Assembly (NCBI GenBank): GCA_902766095.1
Contig: CACXCN010000008.1
Span: forward strand, 1 to 59,986
Direction: 5' to 3'
DNA length: 59,986 bases
Origin: an uncultured Selenomonas sp.
GTDB taxonomy: Bacteria; Bacillota; Negativicutes; Selenomonadales; Selenomonadaceae
Made by a program: the position numbers and the translations under genes. The notes under the pieces are model-generated. The model was not told the DNA's origin. It did no database searches and saw only the letters and a list, made by a program, of their open reading frames with translations. Shown here one piece after another: positions 35,007 to 45,016 of the stretch. Every line of letters starts with the position of its first letter. Position 1 is the first letter of the stretch.

Positions 35007-36722
35007 ATGGGATTCTTAAACAACATCAAAGTTGCCTACAAAATCTTGATATTGGTAGTGATTGCTGCTATCGGCATGGCCTCCATCGGCTACCGCGGCT
35101 ACTCGACCATCGAGGACAACCGCGCCAGGATGTCTAACATATACAGTAACGACATGCAGCAGCTCTACTATCTCGGTGAAGCAAAATACATGATGCGCGA
35201 TATGCAGTCGCGCGCCGCACTCGATTTCAGTGCCACCAGTGAGGAGCGCTACGCCGACCTCGACAAAGATGCGTTGAACATCAAAAAGGAATTTGAAGAG
35301 AACTGGGCCAACTACGAGGCTGTCCTCGATAATGATATCGATAAAGCCGATGTTGACAAGGCCAAACAGAATTGGGATGCGTTCTTTGCAGCCATGCACC
35401 AGTCCATGAACATGATACGCTCCGGCGACCGGGCCGGTGGCATGGAGTATTACTCGAAAGTCGGCGCTGATACCACTACAGCCTTCCGCCAGTCGATCAC
35501 AGACCTGCAGAAGAAGACACGTCAAAGCTCCGATGAAGCCTTTCAGGCAGCTGAGACCGCCTCTGACCGGGCAGCCACATTCATGCTGGTATACTCCATC
35601 ATCGCCCTCGTGGTCCTGCTCGGAGTATCCCTGCTCATAACCCGCGAGATAATCACGCCGCTGAACACGATGATGGAGGCCTGCCGTCGCCTGCGCGATG
35701 GTGATTTCCGCATTACGCCGCGTCAGATCAGCCGTGGCGACGAATTCGGCGAGATGGCCGATGTGGTCGTAGAGATGCGCGAGAAATTGAACCAGCTCAT
35801 GCATCAGACCAATGAGTCGGCCGAGCAGATTGCCGCAGCCTCCGAGGAGCTCACAGCTAGCTCGCAACAGTCGGCCCAGGCGTCCAACCAGGTAGCCCAA
35901 TCGGTCACCGATGCTGCTGGTGCCGTCATCGAACAGCAGAAAGCCGTCGACAGCAGCTCGAATTCCGTCAATCAGATAGGCACCTCAGTCACGAATATCC
36001 ACACCAAAGCCCAGAGCGTGGCGAACCACGCGGAAGCCGCAGCGAAGTACGCGAATGAAGGCGTTGGCTCCATCGATAACACGGTCCAAAGCATACAGAA
36101 CGGCGCCAACGAAGTCCAGAAGTCGGCCACCATCGTCGATGAGCTCGGCGAAAAATCGAAAGAGATCGGCTCGATCGTCGAGACCATCTCGGCCATTGCC
36201 GACCAAACGAATCTGCTGGCACTCAACGCTGCGATAGAGGCCGCTCGCGCGGGCGAACAGGGCCGCGGCTTCGCCGTCGTCGCTGACGAGGTACGGAAGC
36301 TGGCTGAGGAGTCACAGACGGCCGCTCAAAAGATATCCGCACTCATCGGCGAAGTCCAAACGACTACTAATGAAGCCGTTGCCGCCATGCAGGCTGGCCG
36401 TACGACCGTCAACGCGGGCGCCGAGGCCGTCGATCAGCTCCGCGATGTATTCCAGCAAATCGACAGCCTCGTACAGGATGTGAGCCGCGAGGTCGACCAA
36501 ATGAGCAGTGCGGTCGACCTGGCCCATGCCGATGCACAGAATATCACGAAAGAGGTATCGAGCATCGACGCTCAGGGCACGAAGGTCGCAAGCGAGATGG
36601 AGACCGTCTCGGCGGCGACCGAGGAGCAGTCGGCCTCGGCCTCTGAGATAGCAAACGCCTCTGAGGCGCTGTCGAACCTGGCTGCCGACCTGCAATCCTC
36701 GTTGAATAAATTCCAGTTCTGA
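35007..36722 (+). CDS. Transmembrane methyl-accepting chemotaxis protein
   Basis: 571 residues. Span 1 ([20 protein letters not shown]), a periplasmic four-helix-bundle sensor (about 33-190), span 2 ([20 protein letters not shown]), HAMP, and signalling hairpin with tip [53 protein letters not shown] precedes the ATG. Paralogous to the receptor at 21491-23212, more diverged in the sensor. The ligand is unknown. Confidence 0.94.
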   Translation: MGFLNNIKVAYKILILVVIAAIGMASIGYRGYSTIEDNRARMSNIYSNDMQQLYYLGEAKYMMRDMQSRAALDFSATSEERYADLDKDALNIKKEFEENWANYEAVLDNDIDKADVDKAKQNWDAFFAAMHQSMNMIRSGDRAGGMEYYSKVGADTTTAFRQSITDLQKKTRQSSDEAFQAAETASDRAATFMLVYSIIALVVLLGVSLLITREIITPLNTMMEACRRLRDGDFRITPRQISRGDEFGEMADVVVEMREKLNQLMHQTNESAEQIAAASEELTASSQQSAQASNQVAQSVTDAAGAVIEQQKAVDSSSNSVNQIGTSVTNIHTKAQSVANHAEAAAKYANEGVGSIDNTVQSIQNGANEVQKSATIVDELGEKSKEIGSIVETISAIADQTNLLALNAAIEAARAGEQGRGFAVVADEVRKLAEESQTAAQKISALIGEVQTTTNEAVAAMQAGRTTVNAGAEAVDQLRDVFQQIDSLVQDVSREVDQMSSAVDLAHADAQNITKEVSSIDAQGTKVASEMETVSAATEEQSASASEIANASEALSNLAADLQSSLNKFQF

Positions 36723-36764
36723 ACGAAGCGGGCTATGAAATAACCACATCGCTAGTCAGCTTAT

Positions 36765-36810
36765 AAAAGCAGGGTCTGCCGCTGTTTAAGCGGCAGGCCC
36801 TGCTTTTGTT
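36765..36810 (+). terminator. Terminator of the chemoreceptor gene
   Basis: AAAAGCAGGGTCTGCCGCT pairs with AGCGGCAGGCCCTGCTTTT over a short loop, then GTTTAT. It also faces the convergent cbiK end. Confidence 0.8.
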
Positions 36811-36836
36811 TATCCGATTACGGTCGGACTGTTATC

Positions 36837-37829
36837 TTACTTCTCCAGTGCATCCCAGGCGTCATTCGCGCGTTTCACATAGAGGTCGCGGATGGCCTTG
36901 TTCTCGCCGATACCATGGATATAGGCATCGACCTTGAAGCCGTTGGCCTCGAGGATGGACTTATGCGAGTCTTTATCCGCACCGGCCATATCATTATTCG
37001 CATGGTCGCCGGCGACCATCATCATCGGCATGAGCGTGATGTGCTTGATACCGGCAGCCTTGAGCTTCGGCATCACCGTCTCGAGCGACGGCCAGCCCTC
37101 GACCGTGTACACGAACACGTTCTTCATGCCCAGCTCGTTGATCTTGGCCTGGATGACCGAGTAGTAGGCATTCGATACCTGCGGTGTGCCATGAGCCATG
37201 ATGAGAATGGCATCATTCTTGCCCTGCTTCGGGAACTGCGTGCTGAGCGCCTTGATCGTCTCCGTCACATCATCGGCCTGGCCCTCCTGGCCCTGCCAGT
37301 ACATGAGCGACGTGCCGAGCGTCATCTTCTTGAAATTGTTCTTGTAGAGCTCGTAGACACCGGCATCATAGGCATACTCCATGCCCGGGATGACATCGAG
37401 CGTCGTGAGCGCTACACGCGTATAGCCCTCTTTCTTGAGCTGGTCGAGAGCCTCCTCAGGAGTCGGATATACCTTGCCCTCTTTGGCCTTGATGCGGTCG
37501 ATGATGATGTGGGACGTGAAAGCCGTCACGACCTTGACATTCGGATGCTGGGCCTGGATATCGGCAACCGTGGCGTCGATCGTCTTCTCACGCGTATCCT
37601 TGAACGTCGTACCAAAGCTCATGACCACGATGGCATCCTTGTTCGGCTCGTTCTTGAGCGCCGGATTCTCATTCGTGAGCACACCGATCTTCGAGGCCGA
37701 TATCAGCGCCGGAGTGGCATCCTTCACCTCCGGATTGAGCGAATACGCAGCCTGCGTCGTCGGAGCCGCGACAATCAGCATGGCGCCCAGAGCCAAAGAC
37801 ATGCTCAGCATTTTCTTCCATTTTTTCAT
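36837..37829 (-). CDS. cbiK: Exported sirohydrochlorin cobaltochelatase (CbiK family)
   Basis: 330 residues. Residues 1-27 are a signal peptide (KKWKKML, hydrophobic SLALGAMLIVAAP, cleavage after TQA). The CbiK chelatase fold follows: IVVMSFGTTFKDTRE, His213 in LIMAHGTPQ, Glu244 in YTVEGWPS, and His276 in MVAGDHANNDMAG; these are the metal and tetrapyrrole site residues. Cytosolic CbiK inserts cobalt in anaerobic B12 synthesis; exported forms are known in Desulfovibrio and may serve metal or tetrapyrrole handling in the periplasm. ATG 37829 lies nine bases after AAGGAGG. Regulation is by the upstream cobalamin riboswitch. Confidence 0.9.
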   Translation of the reverse strand: MKKWKKMLSMSLALGAMLIVAAPTTQAAYSLNPEVKDATPALISASKIGVLTNENPALKNEPNKDAIVVMSFGTTFKDTREKTIDATVADIQAQHPNVKVVTAFTSHIIIDRIKAKEGKVYPTPEEALDQLKKEGYTRVALTTLDVIPGMEYAYDAGVYELYKNNFKKMTLGTSLMYWQGQEGQADDVTETIKALSTQFPKQGKNDAILIMAHGTPQVSNAYYSVIQAKINELGMKNVFVYTVEGWPSLETVMPKLKAAGIKHITLMPMMMVAGDHANNDMAGADKDSHKSILEANGFKVDAYIHGIGENKAIRDLYVKRANDAWDALEK

Positions 37830-37851
37830 ATCATGCATCCTCCTTAAAATA

Positions 37852-37886
37852 AAAAACCTCCCTGTCCATGACAAGGAGGTCTCAAT
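37852..37886 (-). terminator. Riboswitch-controlled terminator before cbiK
   Basis: Minus strand: GACCTCC (37883-37877 region), a loop, GGGAGGT, then TTTTTTATTTT. It lies between the cobalamin aptamer and the cbiK ribosome site, so it is the likely expression platform. Confidence 0.7.
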
Positions 37887-37939
37887 TAACTATGCAATAG
37901 CATCATGCTGACGCAGACATCCGCATGATCCTATGGTCT

Positions 37940-38170
37940 CACTTTCCCTCATCGCTCGTGGGGTGCAGCTCCATTGCTGCAGTGTTACGGACAGGCAGTT
38001 CTCCTGGCTTGGTTCATCGCTTCTCCGCGCCTTCCCAAGATCCCTTGGCGGACCTCAGTGACGTAAATGCGGATACGCTCCCCTCACAGTGGCGGGACCG
38101 CGCTGGCTTATCCAGCTTCTCTATCAAGTGCCTAGTGCCGACCATGGCCGGCTGCACACCTGTCTCCGTT
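37940..38170 (-). promoter_or_regulatory. Cobalamin riboswitch upstream of cbiK
   Basis: Minus strand: the B12 box GCGGTCCCGCCACTGTGA lies near 38102-38085, and the second conserved element AAGCCAGGAGAACTGCC near 38011-37995. The 5' part ACAGGTGTGCAG is near 38163. Order and spacing fit the cobalamin aptamer; adenosylcobalamin binding should favour termination ahead of cbiK. The exact limits are approximate. Confidence 0.88.
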
Positions 38171-38185
38171 CGATATTTGATTTTG

Positions 38186-38322
38186 TTGACACCCCCCATG
38201 CCTAAAGGCAGGGGATTCTTGGTTCGGCAACCACTGCGCCGCCTCCGAAGAATTGGCGTCTTACACGATTTCCCCAAGCGTGAATTCCCGTGTGCCCCAC
38301 GGTACAAGTTGTCCGGCTTCAC
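38186..38322 (-). mobile_element. Relic of an IS200/IS605-family right end (tnpB 3' fragment and omega-RNA end)
   Basis: Minus strand: about 20 codons of a TnpB-like C-terminus (EAGQLVPWGTREFTLGEIV, stop at 38261-38263), about 40 bases further the GAATCCCC motif and hairpin CCCCTGCCT-TT-AGGCATGGGG (38214-38191), then GTGTCAA ending at 38186. A hairpin followed by TCAA is the usual IS605 right end and omega-RNA 3' end. No transposase gene or left end remains. It begins exactly where sigH stops. Confidence 0.65.
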
Positions 38323-39059
38323 TTCGTGCCGCGGCTGTCGCGCGTCTGCCGGCTGATCGTCGACAGGCCACGATATACCGTGCTGAGGTCGATATCCTCA
38401 CCGCGCTTTTCTATGTACTTCTCGAGCTTGCGCTTCACACGCTGCAGAGCATTATCTATGGACTTAACATGGCGATTGAGTTCCACCGCAATCTCCTGAT
38501 AAGATTTGCCATCGAGATAGCTCATGAGAACCTTCCACTCGAGATCGGACAGGATTTCCTCCATCTTCTTCTCGATGTCGATGAACTCCTCCCGGCTGAT
38601 GACCAGCTCCTCCGGATCAGATACCCGGGCACCAGCCAGCACATCGAGCAGCGTACGGTCGGAATCCTCATCGTAGATTGGCTTGTTCAGCGATACATAT
38701 GAGTTGAGCGGTATATGTTTCTGCCTCGTTGCCGTCTTTATCGCAGTGATGATCTGCCGGACGACGCACAGCTCGGCAAAAGCCCGGAACGATGAGAGCT
38801 TATCATTGCGGAAATCACGAATCGCCTTGTAGAAGCCGATCATGCCCTCCTGGATGATATCATCCCGATCCGCACCTATCAGAAAATAGGAACGAGCCTT
38901 GCCGCGCACAAAATTCCGGTATTTCGCTATCAGGTACTCAAGAGCATCCTGGTCATCATTATCCTTGATGGCCAGAAGCAGTTCCTCATCCGTGAGCCCT
39001 GCATAGGCGCTGTTTACTACTTCTTCTTTTGCTTCGTTTAGTGTTGCATCTGCTTCCAT
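38319..39059 (-). CDS. sigH: RNA polymerase sigma-H factor (sigma-70 family)
   Basis: 246 residues. Region 2 (DQDALEYLIAKYRNFVRGKARSYFLIGADRDDIIQEGMIGFYKAIRDF), the sigma-H-typical SFRAFAELCVVRQIITAIKTATRQKHIPLNSYVSL, and region 4 (LEWKVLMSYLDGKSYQEIAVELNRHVKSIDNALQRVKRKLEKYI). ATG 39059 is eight bases from GGGG. About 30 residues follow region 4 (EKRGEDIDLSTVYRG...RGTK), longer than usual, and the stop codon coincides with the edge of the IS605 relic, so the natural C-terminus may have been altered. In non-spore-formers sigma-H may control competence or stationary-phase genes. Confidence 0.93.
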   Translation of the reverse strand: MEADATLNEAKEEVVNSAYAGLTDEELLLAIKDNDDQDALEYLIAKYRNFVRGKARSYFLIGADRDDIIQEGMIGFYKAIRDFRNDKLSSFRAFAELCVVRQIITAIKTATRQKHIPLNSYVSLNKPIYDEDSDRTLLDVLAGARVSDPEELVISREEFIDIEKKMEEILSDLEWKVLMSYLDGKSYQEIAVELNRHVKSIDNALQRVKRKLEKYIEKRGEDIDLSTVYRGLSTISRQTRDSRGTK

Positions 39060-39120
39060 TGCACTTTCCCCTTTACCGAAAAGCACCTTAAAACTCTTTA
39101 TTAATTTTTACCCTGTAAAA

Positions 39121-39149
39121 ATTATAACGCCTGCAGTTTGCATAGTCAA
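39121..39149 (-). promoter_or_regulatory. sigH promoter
   Basis: Minus strand: -35 TTGACT (39149-39144), 17-base spacer, -10 TATAAT (39126-39121), preceded by GGCGT as at the recA and 8941 promoters. Confidence 0.85.
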
Positions 39150-39231
39150 GTTGTCCCTAAAACCTAAAAACTATTTTTATACCATGTTACAATATGGTAA
39201 ACGTTATCCTCGCATATTTAATCAGTGTATC

Positions 39232-40173
39232 TCATTTTTCCTTATTTTTCTGCCGCCTTTGCCGCAAAGACTCATACATCAATAGCGAACCGGCCACCGA
39301 AGCATTGAGCGAGTTGATGCGGCCGACCATGGGCAGGCTCACGAGGAAATCGCAATTCTCGCGCGTCAGGCGGCTCAGTCCCTTGCCCTCGCCCCCGACG
39401 ACGAGCACGAGCGGTCCCGTCAGGTCTGCCTCCGTGTAGTCCTTCTCGCCCGCCATATCAGCACCGGCCACCCAGAAGCCCTTTTCCTTCAGCTCCTTCA
39501 GCGTCTGCACGATATTGCCGATGCGCGCGACCGGCACGTATTCGATGGCACCGGCGGAGGTCTTCGCCACCGTAGCATTCAGCGGCACGGAGCGACGGCG
39601 CGGTATGAGCACGCCCGCGATGCCAGCGGCATCAGCCGTGCGCAGCAGGGCCCCCAGATTGTGCGGGTCCTCGAGGTCATCGAGCAGCAGCAGGATCGGC
39701 GGCTCCGGCCGCGCCGCAGCCTGCGCCAGGATATCCGACAGCTCGGCATAGGCCACGGGCGCGACGTAGGCCAGCACGCCCTGATGACGATGGCCGGCCG
39801 CGGCCTGCTCGATGCGCTGGCGCGCCACGTACTCGATCGGTATCTGCCGCTCATGGGCCAGACGCTCGATCTCGCCGATGGAGCCCAGGTGGTCGCCCTG
39901 AGCCACGAGCAGCTTGTTGATGCCGCGGCCGGACCGCAGTGCCTCCGTGACCGCATTGCGGCCTACGAGGACATCGGGCGGCAACTCCTGCGGCTCTGTC
40001 GGCCGCGGACGTGACTCCGGTGCCGATGCGGCTGGCCGGCTGGCCGGTCTCTCCGGACCATCAGACCGCCGCTTGCGTCCTTTCGCCTCCGCCCAGCGGT
40101 CATCGTGCGGACGCCGCGCAGACGGACGCCGCGACTGGCGTTTTTTCTCCCTGTCCATCCCCATATCAATCAT
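39232..40173 (-). CDS. rlmB: 23S rRNA 2'-O-ribose methyltransferase, TrmH/SpoU family (RlmB-like)
   Basis: Up to 313 residues. A Arg/Pro-rich disordered extension (about 1-65), then the substrate-binding domain ([24 protein letters not shown]) and the SpoU knot: [23 protein letters not shown] (motif 1), [21 protein letters not shown] (motif 2), and [23 protein letters not shown] (motif 3). It should methylate a guanosine of 23S rRNA using SAM. Possible ATG starts are 40173, 40164 and 40158; the ribosome site GGGAG fits 40164 best. It overlaps thyX. The mrnC-rlmB neighbourhood is conserved in Firmicutes. Confidence 0.92.
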   Translation of the reverse strand: MIDMGMDREKKRQSRRPSARRPHDDRWAEAKGRKRRSDGPERPASRPAASAPESRPRPTEPQELPPDVLVGRNAVTEALRSGRGINKLLVAQGDHLGSIGEIERLAHERQIPIEYVARQRIEQAAAGHRHQGVLAYVAPVAYAELSDILAQAAARPEPPILLLLDDLEDPHNLGALLRTADAAGIAGVLIPRRRSVPLNATVAKTSAGAIEYVPVARIGNIVQTLKELKEKGFWVAGADMAGEKDYTEADLTGPLVLVVGGEGKGLSRLTRENCDFLVSLPMVGRINSLNASVAGSLLMYESLRQRRQKNKEK

Positions 40174-40858
40174 TCTCCCGCAGTTTCATCATTTCCGCAA
40201 AATGGCCACAGGTCATATCACCCTCGGGGCAGCGTCCGGTATTGACGCAGCTCGCGCCCGCATTGTGGAACAGCGTCGGCGCCACTTTCTTGACCTCGGC
40301 CAGCATGAGGTTGGCCATCTCGCGGATCTCCCACTGCGCGCGATAGCAGCAGCGCAGATTGAAGAAATGCAGCAGGCTGCGCGCATTCATCGTGACGAGG
40401 ATCTTCGTCTCCGTAGCATTCGCCAGGACATAGCGGGCATCTTCCTTCGGTATGCCCATGTCCGTCAGTTCATCGTAGGTCTGGCGGATCTGGGCGATTA
40501 GCGCATCGTATTTCGCCTTCGCCTCCGGATTCGCAGCGATCGTCGGCGGCGTGATGTACTGGAAGCCATGAGCCGCCACGTAGCGCTGCGACTGCTGATC
40601 ATAGGAGGCGATGCGATGGCGCACGAGCTGATGCGTCAGCACGCGCGATACGCCCTCGATGCCGAACGTGAACGATACATGCTCGATGGTCGAAGCATGG
40701 CCCAGCTTCACCATCTTCTTCACCATCTGCCTGACTTTTTCATCCGAAAGCCGCTCCGCCAGCTCCTCAGCGCCACTGGCTGAGTAGCAGAGCCGCGCTG
40801 CCATGGCCACGACGCGCTCCGGCTCGGGGGTGTAGTCCAGCAGTTTGACCTTTATCAT
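40166..40858 (-). CDS. thyX: FAD-dependent thymidylate synthase
   Basis: 230 residues. The ThyX motif [14 protein letters not shown] (RHRxxSxxxxSxR) is intact, with upstream [27 protein letters not shown]. It makes dTMP from dUMP with methylene-tetrahydrofolate and NADPH. A C-terminal tail [15 protein letters not shown] is cysteine-containing. ATG 40858 is preceded by AGAGGG at six bases. It is inserted between mrnC and rlmB, which are adjacent in Bacillus subtilis. Confidence 0.97.
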   Translation of the reverse strand: MIKVKLLDYTPEPERVVAMAARLCYSASGAEELAERLSDEKVRQMVKKMVKLGHASTIEHVSFTFGIEGVSRVLTHQLVRHRIASYDQQSQRYVAAHGFQYITPPTIAANPEAKAKYDALIAQIRQTYDELTDMGIPKEDARYVLANATETKILVTMNARSLLHFFNLRCCYRAQWEIREMANLMLAEVKKVAPTLFHNAGASCVNTGRCPEGDMTCGHFAEMMKLREND

Positions 40859-40878
40859 CTTATCCCTCTGTTTCCCTG

Positions 40879-41370
40879 TCAATTCTTACCTTTCTGCCGC
40901 TCGGCCAGCATGGCCCGGGCGATGTACTCGAACGAAGCCTCCGCGATATCGTACAGACGCTGATTCTGCTCCGAGAGGTACAGACTGCCTAGCAATGCCT
41001 CGAAACCCGTGCTCGAATGATAGATGGCGACCGTCGTTGCCCGTGGCGCATGGCTTTTGGCATTGCGTCCGCGCCGGTATATGCCCTTCTCCTCATCCGT
41101 CAGCATCGACTCGATGCCCTTGTAGGCCCGGGCCTGCCAGACAGCCGATACGATCTGCGCACTGAACTCATGCAGTGCCCGCACCTTCGCCTGCTCATAG
41201 GACAGCAGCCGCGTGCGCACGAAAAGATGGAAATACGCATCGCCGACATAAGCCAGCACGAGCGGCGACAGCTGCTTCACGTCGATGCTGTCATAGCGCT
41301 GGGCCACGCCGCCGCTGCCATCGGGCTGGAACATCATATCGACCAGCATCTGGAAATGCTCGAACTTCAT
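40879..41370 (-). CDS. mrnC: Mini-ribonuclease III
   Basis: 163 residues of a stand-alone RNase III catalytic domain without a dsRNA-binding domain. [23 protein letters not shown] carries the catalytic acidic residues, and [39 protein letters not shown] is the family's second half with the catalytic Glu. Mini-III matures 23S rRNA. ATG 41370 shares an ATGA with the cysS stop. Confidence 0.95.
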   Translation of the reverse strand: MKFEHFQMLVDMMFQPDGSGGVAQRYDSIDVKQLSPLVLAYVGDAYFHLFVRTRLLSYEQAKVRALHEFSAQIVSAVWQARAYKGIESMLTDEEKGIYRRGRNAKSHAPRATTVAIYHSSTGFEALLGSLYLSEQNQRLYDIAEASFEYIARAMLAERQKGKN

Positions 41371-42812
41371 GCTTTCTTCCACCGTACTCCCTGCGGCGTA
41401 TCCTCGAGGATCACACCAGCCTCTTTCAGCTCGTCGCGGATCTTGTCCGCCAGCGCCCAGTTCTTCGTCTGACGCGCCTCCTGACGCAGACCGATGATGA
41501 TATCCATGAGTTTGTCGGCAAAGCCATCATCGACGCCAGCTGCCTGCTGCTCGAATATGCCGATGACCTCCGCCATATCGTGCCATACACCAGCTGCCTT
41601 GGCAAAGCCCTCTTTGTCGAACGGCGTGCCCTCGCTCGTCACGGCCTTATAGTATATGTTCAGTTCCTTGGACAGGGCGAACATCTGGCTGATGGCCAGC
41701 GCCGTATTGAAATCATCGTCCATAGCGGCGCAGAACTCGTCCTTCAACTTGTCTGCCGCCTCGGCCAGCCCCTGAGCCGTATGGGCATCCGTTCCCTGCT
41801 TATCGGCCTGGCGGGCCTCCAGCTCCGCGACATACTCCTGCGTATTCTGCAGCCGGCCGAGGCTCGTCTGGGCCTCCTTCAGGCGCTCATCAGAGAAATC
41901 GAGCGGGCTGCGGTAATGCGTCTGCAGGATGAAGAAGCGAATGACCTCGCCCGGATACTGCTGCAGGATATCTTTGACCGTGAAGAAGTTGTTCTTCGAC
42001 TTTGACATCTTCTCATTCTTGATCGTGATGAAGCCGTTGTGCAGCCAATAATGGGCGAAGCAATGCGTATCGCCCAGCGCGGCCTGCGACTGTGCGATCT
42101 CATTCTCATGATGCGGGAATATGAGGTCGCTACCGCCGCCATGGAAATCGAACGAGCGGCCGAGGTACTTCAGCGACATGGCCGAGCACTCGATATGCCA
42201 GCCCGGACGTCCCTTGCCCCAGGGGCTGTCCCACGACGGCTCGCCCGGCTTGGCTGCCTTCCAGAGCGCGAAATCCATCGGATGATGCTTGCGCGGATCC
42301 ACCTCGATGCGCGCACCAGCCTGCATATCGCTGAGCTTGCGGCCGCTGAGGCGCCCATAGGGAGCGAACTTCTCAACGCTGTAGAATACATCGCCATTGT
42401 CGAGCGCATAGGCATAGCCTTTGTCGACGAGCGTCTGCACGAGATCGATGATGGACTGCATGTTCTCGCTGACGCGCGGATACTTATCGGCCCGGCGCAC
42501 ATTCAGGGCATCCATCGCCTCGAAATACGCCTTGATATAGCGGCCCGATATATCGGCCCAGGTCACGCCCTCTTTGTTGGCCGTATTGATGATCTTGTCA
42601 TCGACATCGGTAAAGTTCTGCACATAATGGACCTTGTAGCCCTTCTTAGCGAAATAGCGCCGGATCGTATCCCAGGTCACGAACGGACGGGCATTGCCGA
42701 TATGCGGATGATTGTACGGCGTCACGCCGCAGCAGTAGATGCTGACCTCGCCCGGTTTGAGCGGCTTGAACTCCTCTTTCTGACGTGTCATCGTGTTATA
42801 TACTTTGAGCAT
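41367..42812 (-). CDS. cysS: Cysteinyl-tRNA synthetase
   Basis: 481 residues. Class I motifs HIGH-like [13 protein letters not shown] and KMSKSKNNF, zinc ligands in the CCGVTPYN and [10 protein letters not shown] segments, and [12 protein letters not shown]. The start ATG 42812 ([15 protein letters not shown]) has GGAGG six bases before it and lies inside the end of cysE (17-base overlap). The frame continues upstream through cysE but without meaning. No Cys-specific T-box precedes the operon. Confidence 0.97.
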   Translation of the reverse strand: MLKVYNTMTRQKEEFKPLKPGEVSIYCCGVTPYNHPHIGNARPFVTWDTIRRYFAKKGYKVHYVQNFTDVDDKIINTANKEGVTWADISGRYIKAYFEAMDALNVRRADKYPRVSENMQSIIDLVQTLVDKGYAYALDNGDVFYSVEKFAPYGRLSGRKLSDMQAGARIEVDPRKHHPMDFALWKAAKPGEPSWDSPWGKGRPGWHIECSAMSLKYLGRSFDFHGGGSDLIFPHHENEIAQSQAALGDTHCFAHYWLHNGFITIKNEKMSKSKNNFFTVKDILQQYPGEVIRFFILQTHYRSPLDFSDERLKEAQTSLGRLQNTQEYVAELEARQADKQGTDAHTAQGLAEAADKLKDEFCAAMDDDFNTALAISQMFALSKELNIYYKAVTSEGTPFDKEGFAKAAGVWHDMAEVIGIFEQQAAGVDDGFADKLMDIIIGLRQEARQTKNWALADKIRDELKEAGVILEDTPQGVRWKKA

Positions 42813-43548
42813 TTTTATCCTCCAATATCTTTTCCAGCTTCGCGATGCGTTCCTGGAGCGCATCGATCTCCTGCTGCATCTTGCGACGCTCGTCCTCCTC
42901 CGGATCCGGAAGCATATCATGGTCGAGATCGACATCATACTCATCCTCGATCGTGGCCAGATCCTCATCGGTCATCGTAGCAATCTGCTGAGCCCGCCTG
43001 ATATCCTCCTCATTGTGGACCCGATGCCCATGCATGACAACGATGCGCCCCGGGATGCCTACGACAGTGGCATAGGCGGGCACTGCATGCAGCACGACCG
43101 AGCCGGCACCGATCTTCGCATGATCGCCCACCGTGAACGAGCCGAGCACCTTCGCCCCCGATGCCACGACAACATTGTTGCCGATTGTCGGATGTCGCTT
43201 GCCCTTCTCCTTGCCCGTACCGCCCAGCGTCACGCCCTGATAAAGGGTCACATTCCGTCCGAGCTCCGCCGTCTCGCCGATGACGATGCCGGTGCCGTGG
43301 TCGATGAACAGCCCCTCGCCGATCGTGGCACCGGGATGGATCTCGATGCCGGTCAGGAACCGCCCGAACTCCGATATGAGCCGCGGCAGTATCACCCAGC
43401 CGCGCTTATACAGCGCATGCGACATGCGATGCAGCCATATGGCATGAAGTCCCGGGTAACACAGCAGTACCTCGAGGACATTGCGCGCGGCCGGATCGCG
43501 CTCGAAAACGACTCGTATGTCGCGGCGCAGACGGGAAAACATCTTCAT
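42796..43548 (-). CDS. cysE: Serine O-acetyltransferase
   Basis: 250 residues. N-terminal helical domain, then hexapeptide left-handed helix with [40 protein letters not shown]; the His/Asp catalytic pair is in this part. It makes O-acetylserine for cysteine synthesis from serine and acetyl-CoA. The C-terminus carries an acidic coiled coil ([28 protein letters not shown]) rather than ending at the helix. Pairing with cysS links cysteine supply and use. Confidence 0.96.
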   Translation of the reverse strand: MKMFSRLRRDIRVVFERDPAARNVLEVLLCYPGLHAIWLHRMSHALYKRGWVILPRLISEFGRFLTGIEIHPGATIGEGLFIDHGTGIVIGETAELGRNVTLYQGVTLGGTGKEKGKRHPTIGNNVVVASGAKVLGSFTVGDHAKIGAGSVVLHAVPAYATVVGIPGRIVVMHGHRVHNEEDIRRAQQIATMTDEDLATIEDEYDVDLDHDMLPDPEEDERRKMQQEIDALQERIAKLEKILEDKNAQSI

Positions 43549-43601
43549 AGTTTCAACTCTCCTAAGCAGGCCCGAGCCAAATGAAATACGATTATCCTTT
43601 T

Positions 43602-43630
43602 ATTGTAGCAAACAACCCGCACGATGTCTA
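43602..43630 (-). promoter_or_regulatory. Promoter of the cysE operon
   Basis: Minus strand: -35 TAGACA (43630-43625), 17-base spacer, -10 TACAAT (43607-43602) with a TGC extension. Confidence 0.65.
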
Positions 43631-43682
43631 CCGTACCAGCCCCTTATCTCCGGCCCACGGAACAAACCGCACCTCACGGAGC

Positions 43683-44159
43683 TCAAACCGTCTCGAGGCC
43701 AGCCACTGCGTAGGACGATATGCCCTCCTCGGTGCCGGTGAAGCCGAGTTTTTCCTCTGTCGTCGCTTTCACATTCACCTGATCGAGCTCGATCCCCAGT
43801 ACTCCGGCGATATTCTCGCGCATCTGCGCGATATGACCGGCCATCTTCGGACGCTGGGCGACGATCGTCGCATCGATATTGCCGACGCGATAGCCCTTTT
43901 CCCGGATCAGCCGCCCGACCTCCGCCAGGAGCTTCATGCTGTCCGCGCCCTCATAGGCCGGATCTGTATCCGGGAAATGCTGCCCGATATCCCCCAGAGC
44001 CGCCGCGCCGAGCAATGCGTCCGCGATCGCATGCAGCAGCACATCAGCATCCGAGTGCCCGAGCAGCCCCTTCTCATGCGGAATCTCTACGCCGCCGATG
44101 ATGAGCCGGCGCCCTACGACTAATCGATGCACATCATATCCCATACCGAATCTGGTCAT
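43683..44159 (-). CDS. ispF: 2-C-methyl-D-erythritol 2,4-cyclodiphosphate synthase
   Basis: 158 residues, full length. [10 protein letters not shown] supplies the zinc-binding Asp/His, then [37 protein letters not shown] and the C-terminal [29 protein letters not shown]. It forms the cyclic intermediate of the MEP isoprenoid pathway. GGAGG precedes it and its ATG overlaps the ispD stop (ATGA). Confidence 0.97.
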   Translation of the reverse strand: MTRFGMGYDVHRLVVGRRLIIGGVEIPHEKGLLGHSDADVLLHAIADALLGAAALGDIGQHFPDTDPAYEGADSMKLLAEVGRLIREKGYRVGNIDATIVAQRPKMAGHIAQMRENIAGVLGIELDQVNVKATTEEKLGFTGTEEGISSYAVAGLETV

Positions 44160-44941
44160 TTCTGTCCCTCCTGTCGCGTACTATCCTTCAGCTTCTGCCA
44201 GGCCTCAACCAGTCCGGCCCGCGTTCTCTCTGCCGCCTGCTGTACCATATCGGACAGCGGCTGCTGCTGGCGCAGGAAAGCCTCTGCCACGATGATATCC
44301 TCTGGCGTCGTGACCTTTATATTGCTGTAGTCGCTCTGCACCACCCGGACCTCGCCGCCGGCGTGCTCGACGAGACTCGCGTCATCGGTCCCGAGGAATC
44401 CATCATCGAGTGCACGCTCATTGGCACGCTCCAGCACCTCGCGGCGGAATCCCTGCGGCGTCTGTATCTCCCAGAGGCGGCTGCGGTCCGGCGTCGACTC
44501 GACGAGCCCGTCCTCGCCGACGACCTTGATCGTGCTCTTCGCCGGCACCGCAGCCACGGCTCCGCCGCAGCTCCGCGCCGCGGCGATGACATCTTTGATC
44601 GTCTTCACCGATACGAACGGCCGCGCCGCATCATGGACGAGCACGATATCGGCTGCCGCAGCCACGCACTGCAGCCCGTTGTAGACGGAATACTGCCGCT
44701 CGCTGCCACCCTCGACGACCTTGCAGGGCCGGAGTCCGGACGTACGGGCCAGCAGCCGCCGCGTGTCTATGATTTCATCAGCTCCGACCACGATGATGAG
44801 TTCGCCGATCTCCTCTATTTCTGAGAACCGCTTCAGCGTCCGCACGAGCATCGGCTGGCCGGCCAGCTCGAGGAACGCCTTGTTCAGCCCGAGATGCATG
44901 CGCTTCCCCTGCCCGGCCGCCGGGAAAATTGCTGATACCAT
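44156..44941 (-). CDS. ispD: 2-C-methyl-D-erythritol 4-phosphate cytidylyltransferase
   Basis: 261 residues. Nucleotide-binding [29 protein letters not shown], then [14 protein letters not shown] and [12 protein letters not shown], all canonical for IspD. It couples CTP to MEP. GGAGGAGA stands just before the ATG. The C-terminus extends about 20 residues past the usual end ([22 protein letters not shown]...). Confidence 0.96.
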   Translation of the reverse strand: MVSAIFPAAGQGKRMHLGLNKAFLELAGQPMLVRTLKRFSEIEEIGELIIVVGADEIIDTRRLLARTSGLRPCKVVEGGSERQYSVYNGLQCVAAAADIVLVHDAARPFVSVKTIKDVIAAARSCGGAVAAVPAKSTIKVVGEDGLVESTPDRSRLWEIQTPQGFRREVLERANERALDDGFLGTDDASLVEHAGGEVRVVQSDYSNIKVTTPEDIIVAEAFLRQQQPLSDMVQQAAERTRAGLVEAWQKLKDSTRQEGQK

Positions 44942-44965
44942 ATGTCTCCTCCGCTTCTATGCAAG

Positions 44966-44994
44966 AAGAGCCGTCCGCATCCATGGACAGCTCC
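44966..44994 (-). terminator. Hairpin between yacL and ispD
   Basis: Minus strand: GAGCTGTCC and GGACGGCTC flank an eight-base loop and are followed by TTCTTGC. A partial terminator at most; read-through into ispD is likely. Confidence 0.4.
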
Positions 44995-45016
44995 CCCCTT
45001 ATTCAATGACGAATCT

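Noticed and set aside
38014-38322. A 102-codon minus-strand frame across the IS605 relic and into the riboswitch
   Set aside because: It crosses the transposon end and the cobalamin aptamer, has no ribosome site, and runs in a different frame from the TnpB remnant.
42813-42968. An N-terminal extension of CysS into the cysE reading region
   Set aside because: The extra 52 codons are a frame shadow of cysE; ATG 42812 has the family start and a ribosome site.
44966-44994. A full terminator separating yacL from ispD
   Set aside because: The hairpin is real but its T-tract is poor; it was listed only as a weak hairpin because the yacL-ispD order suggests read-through.
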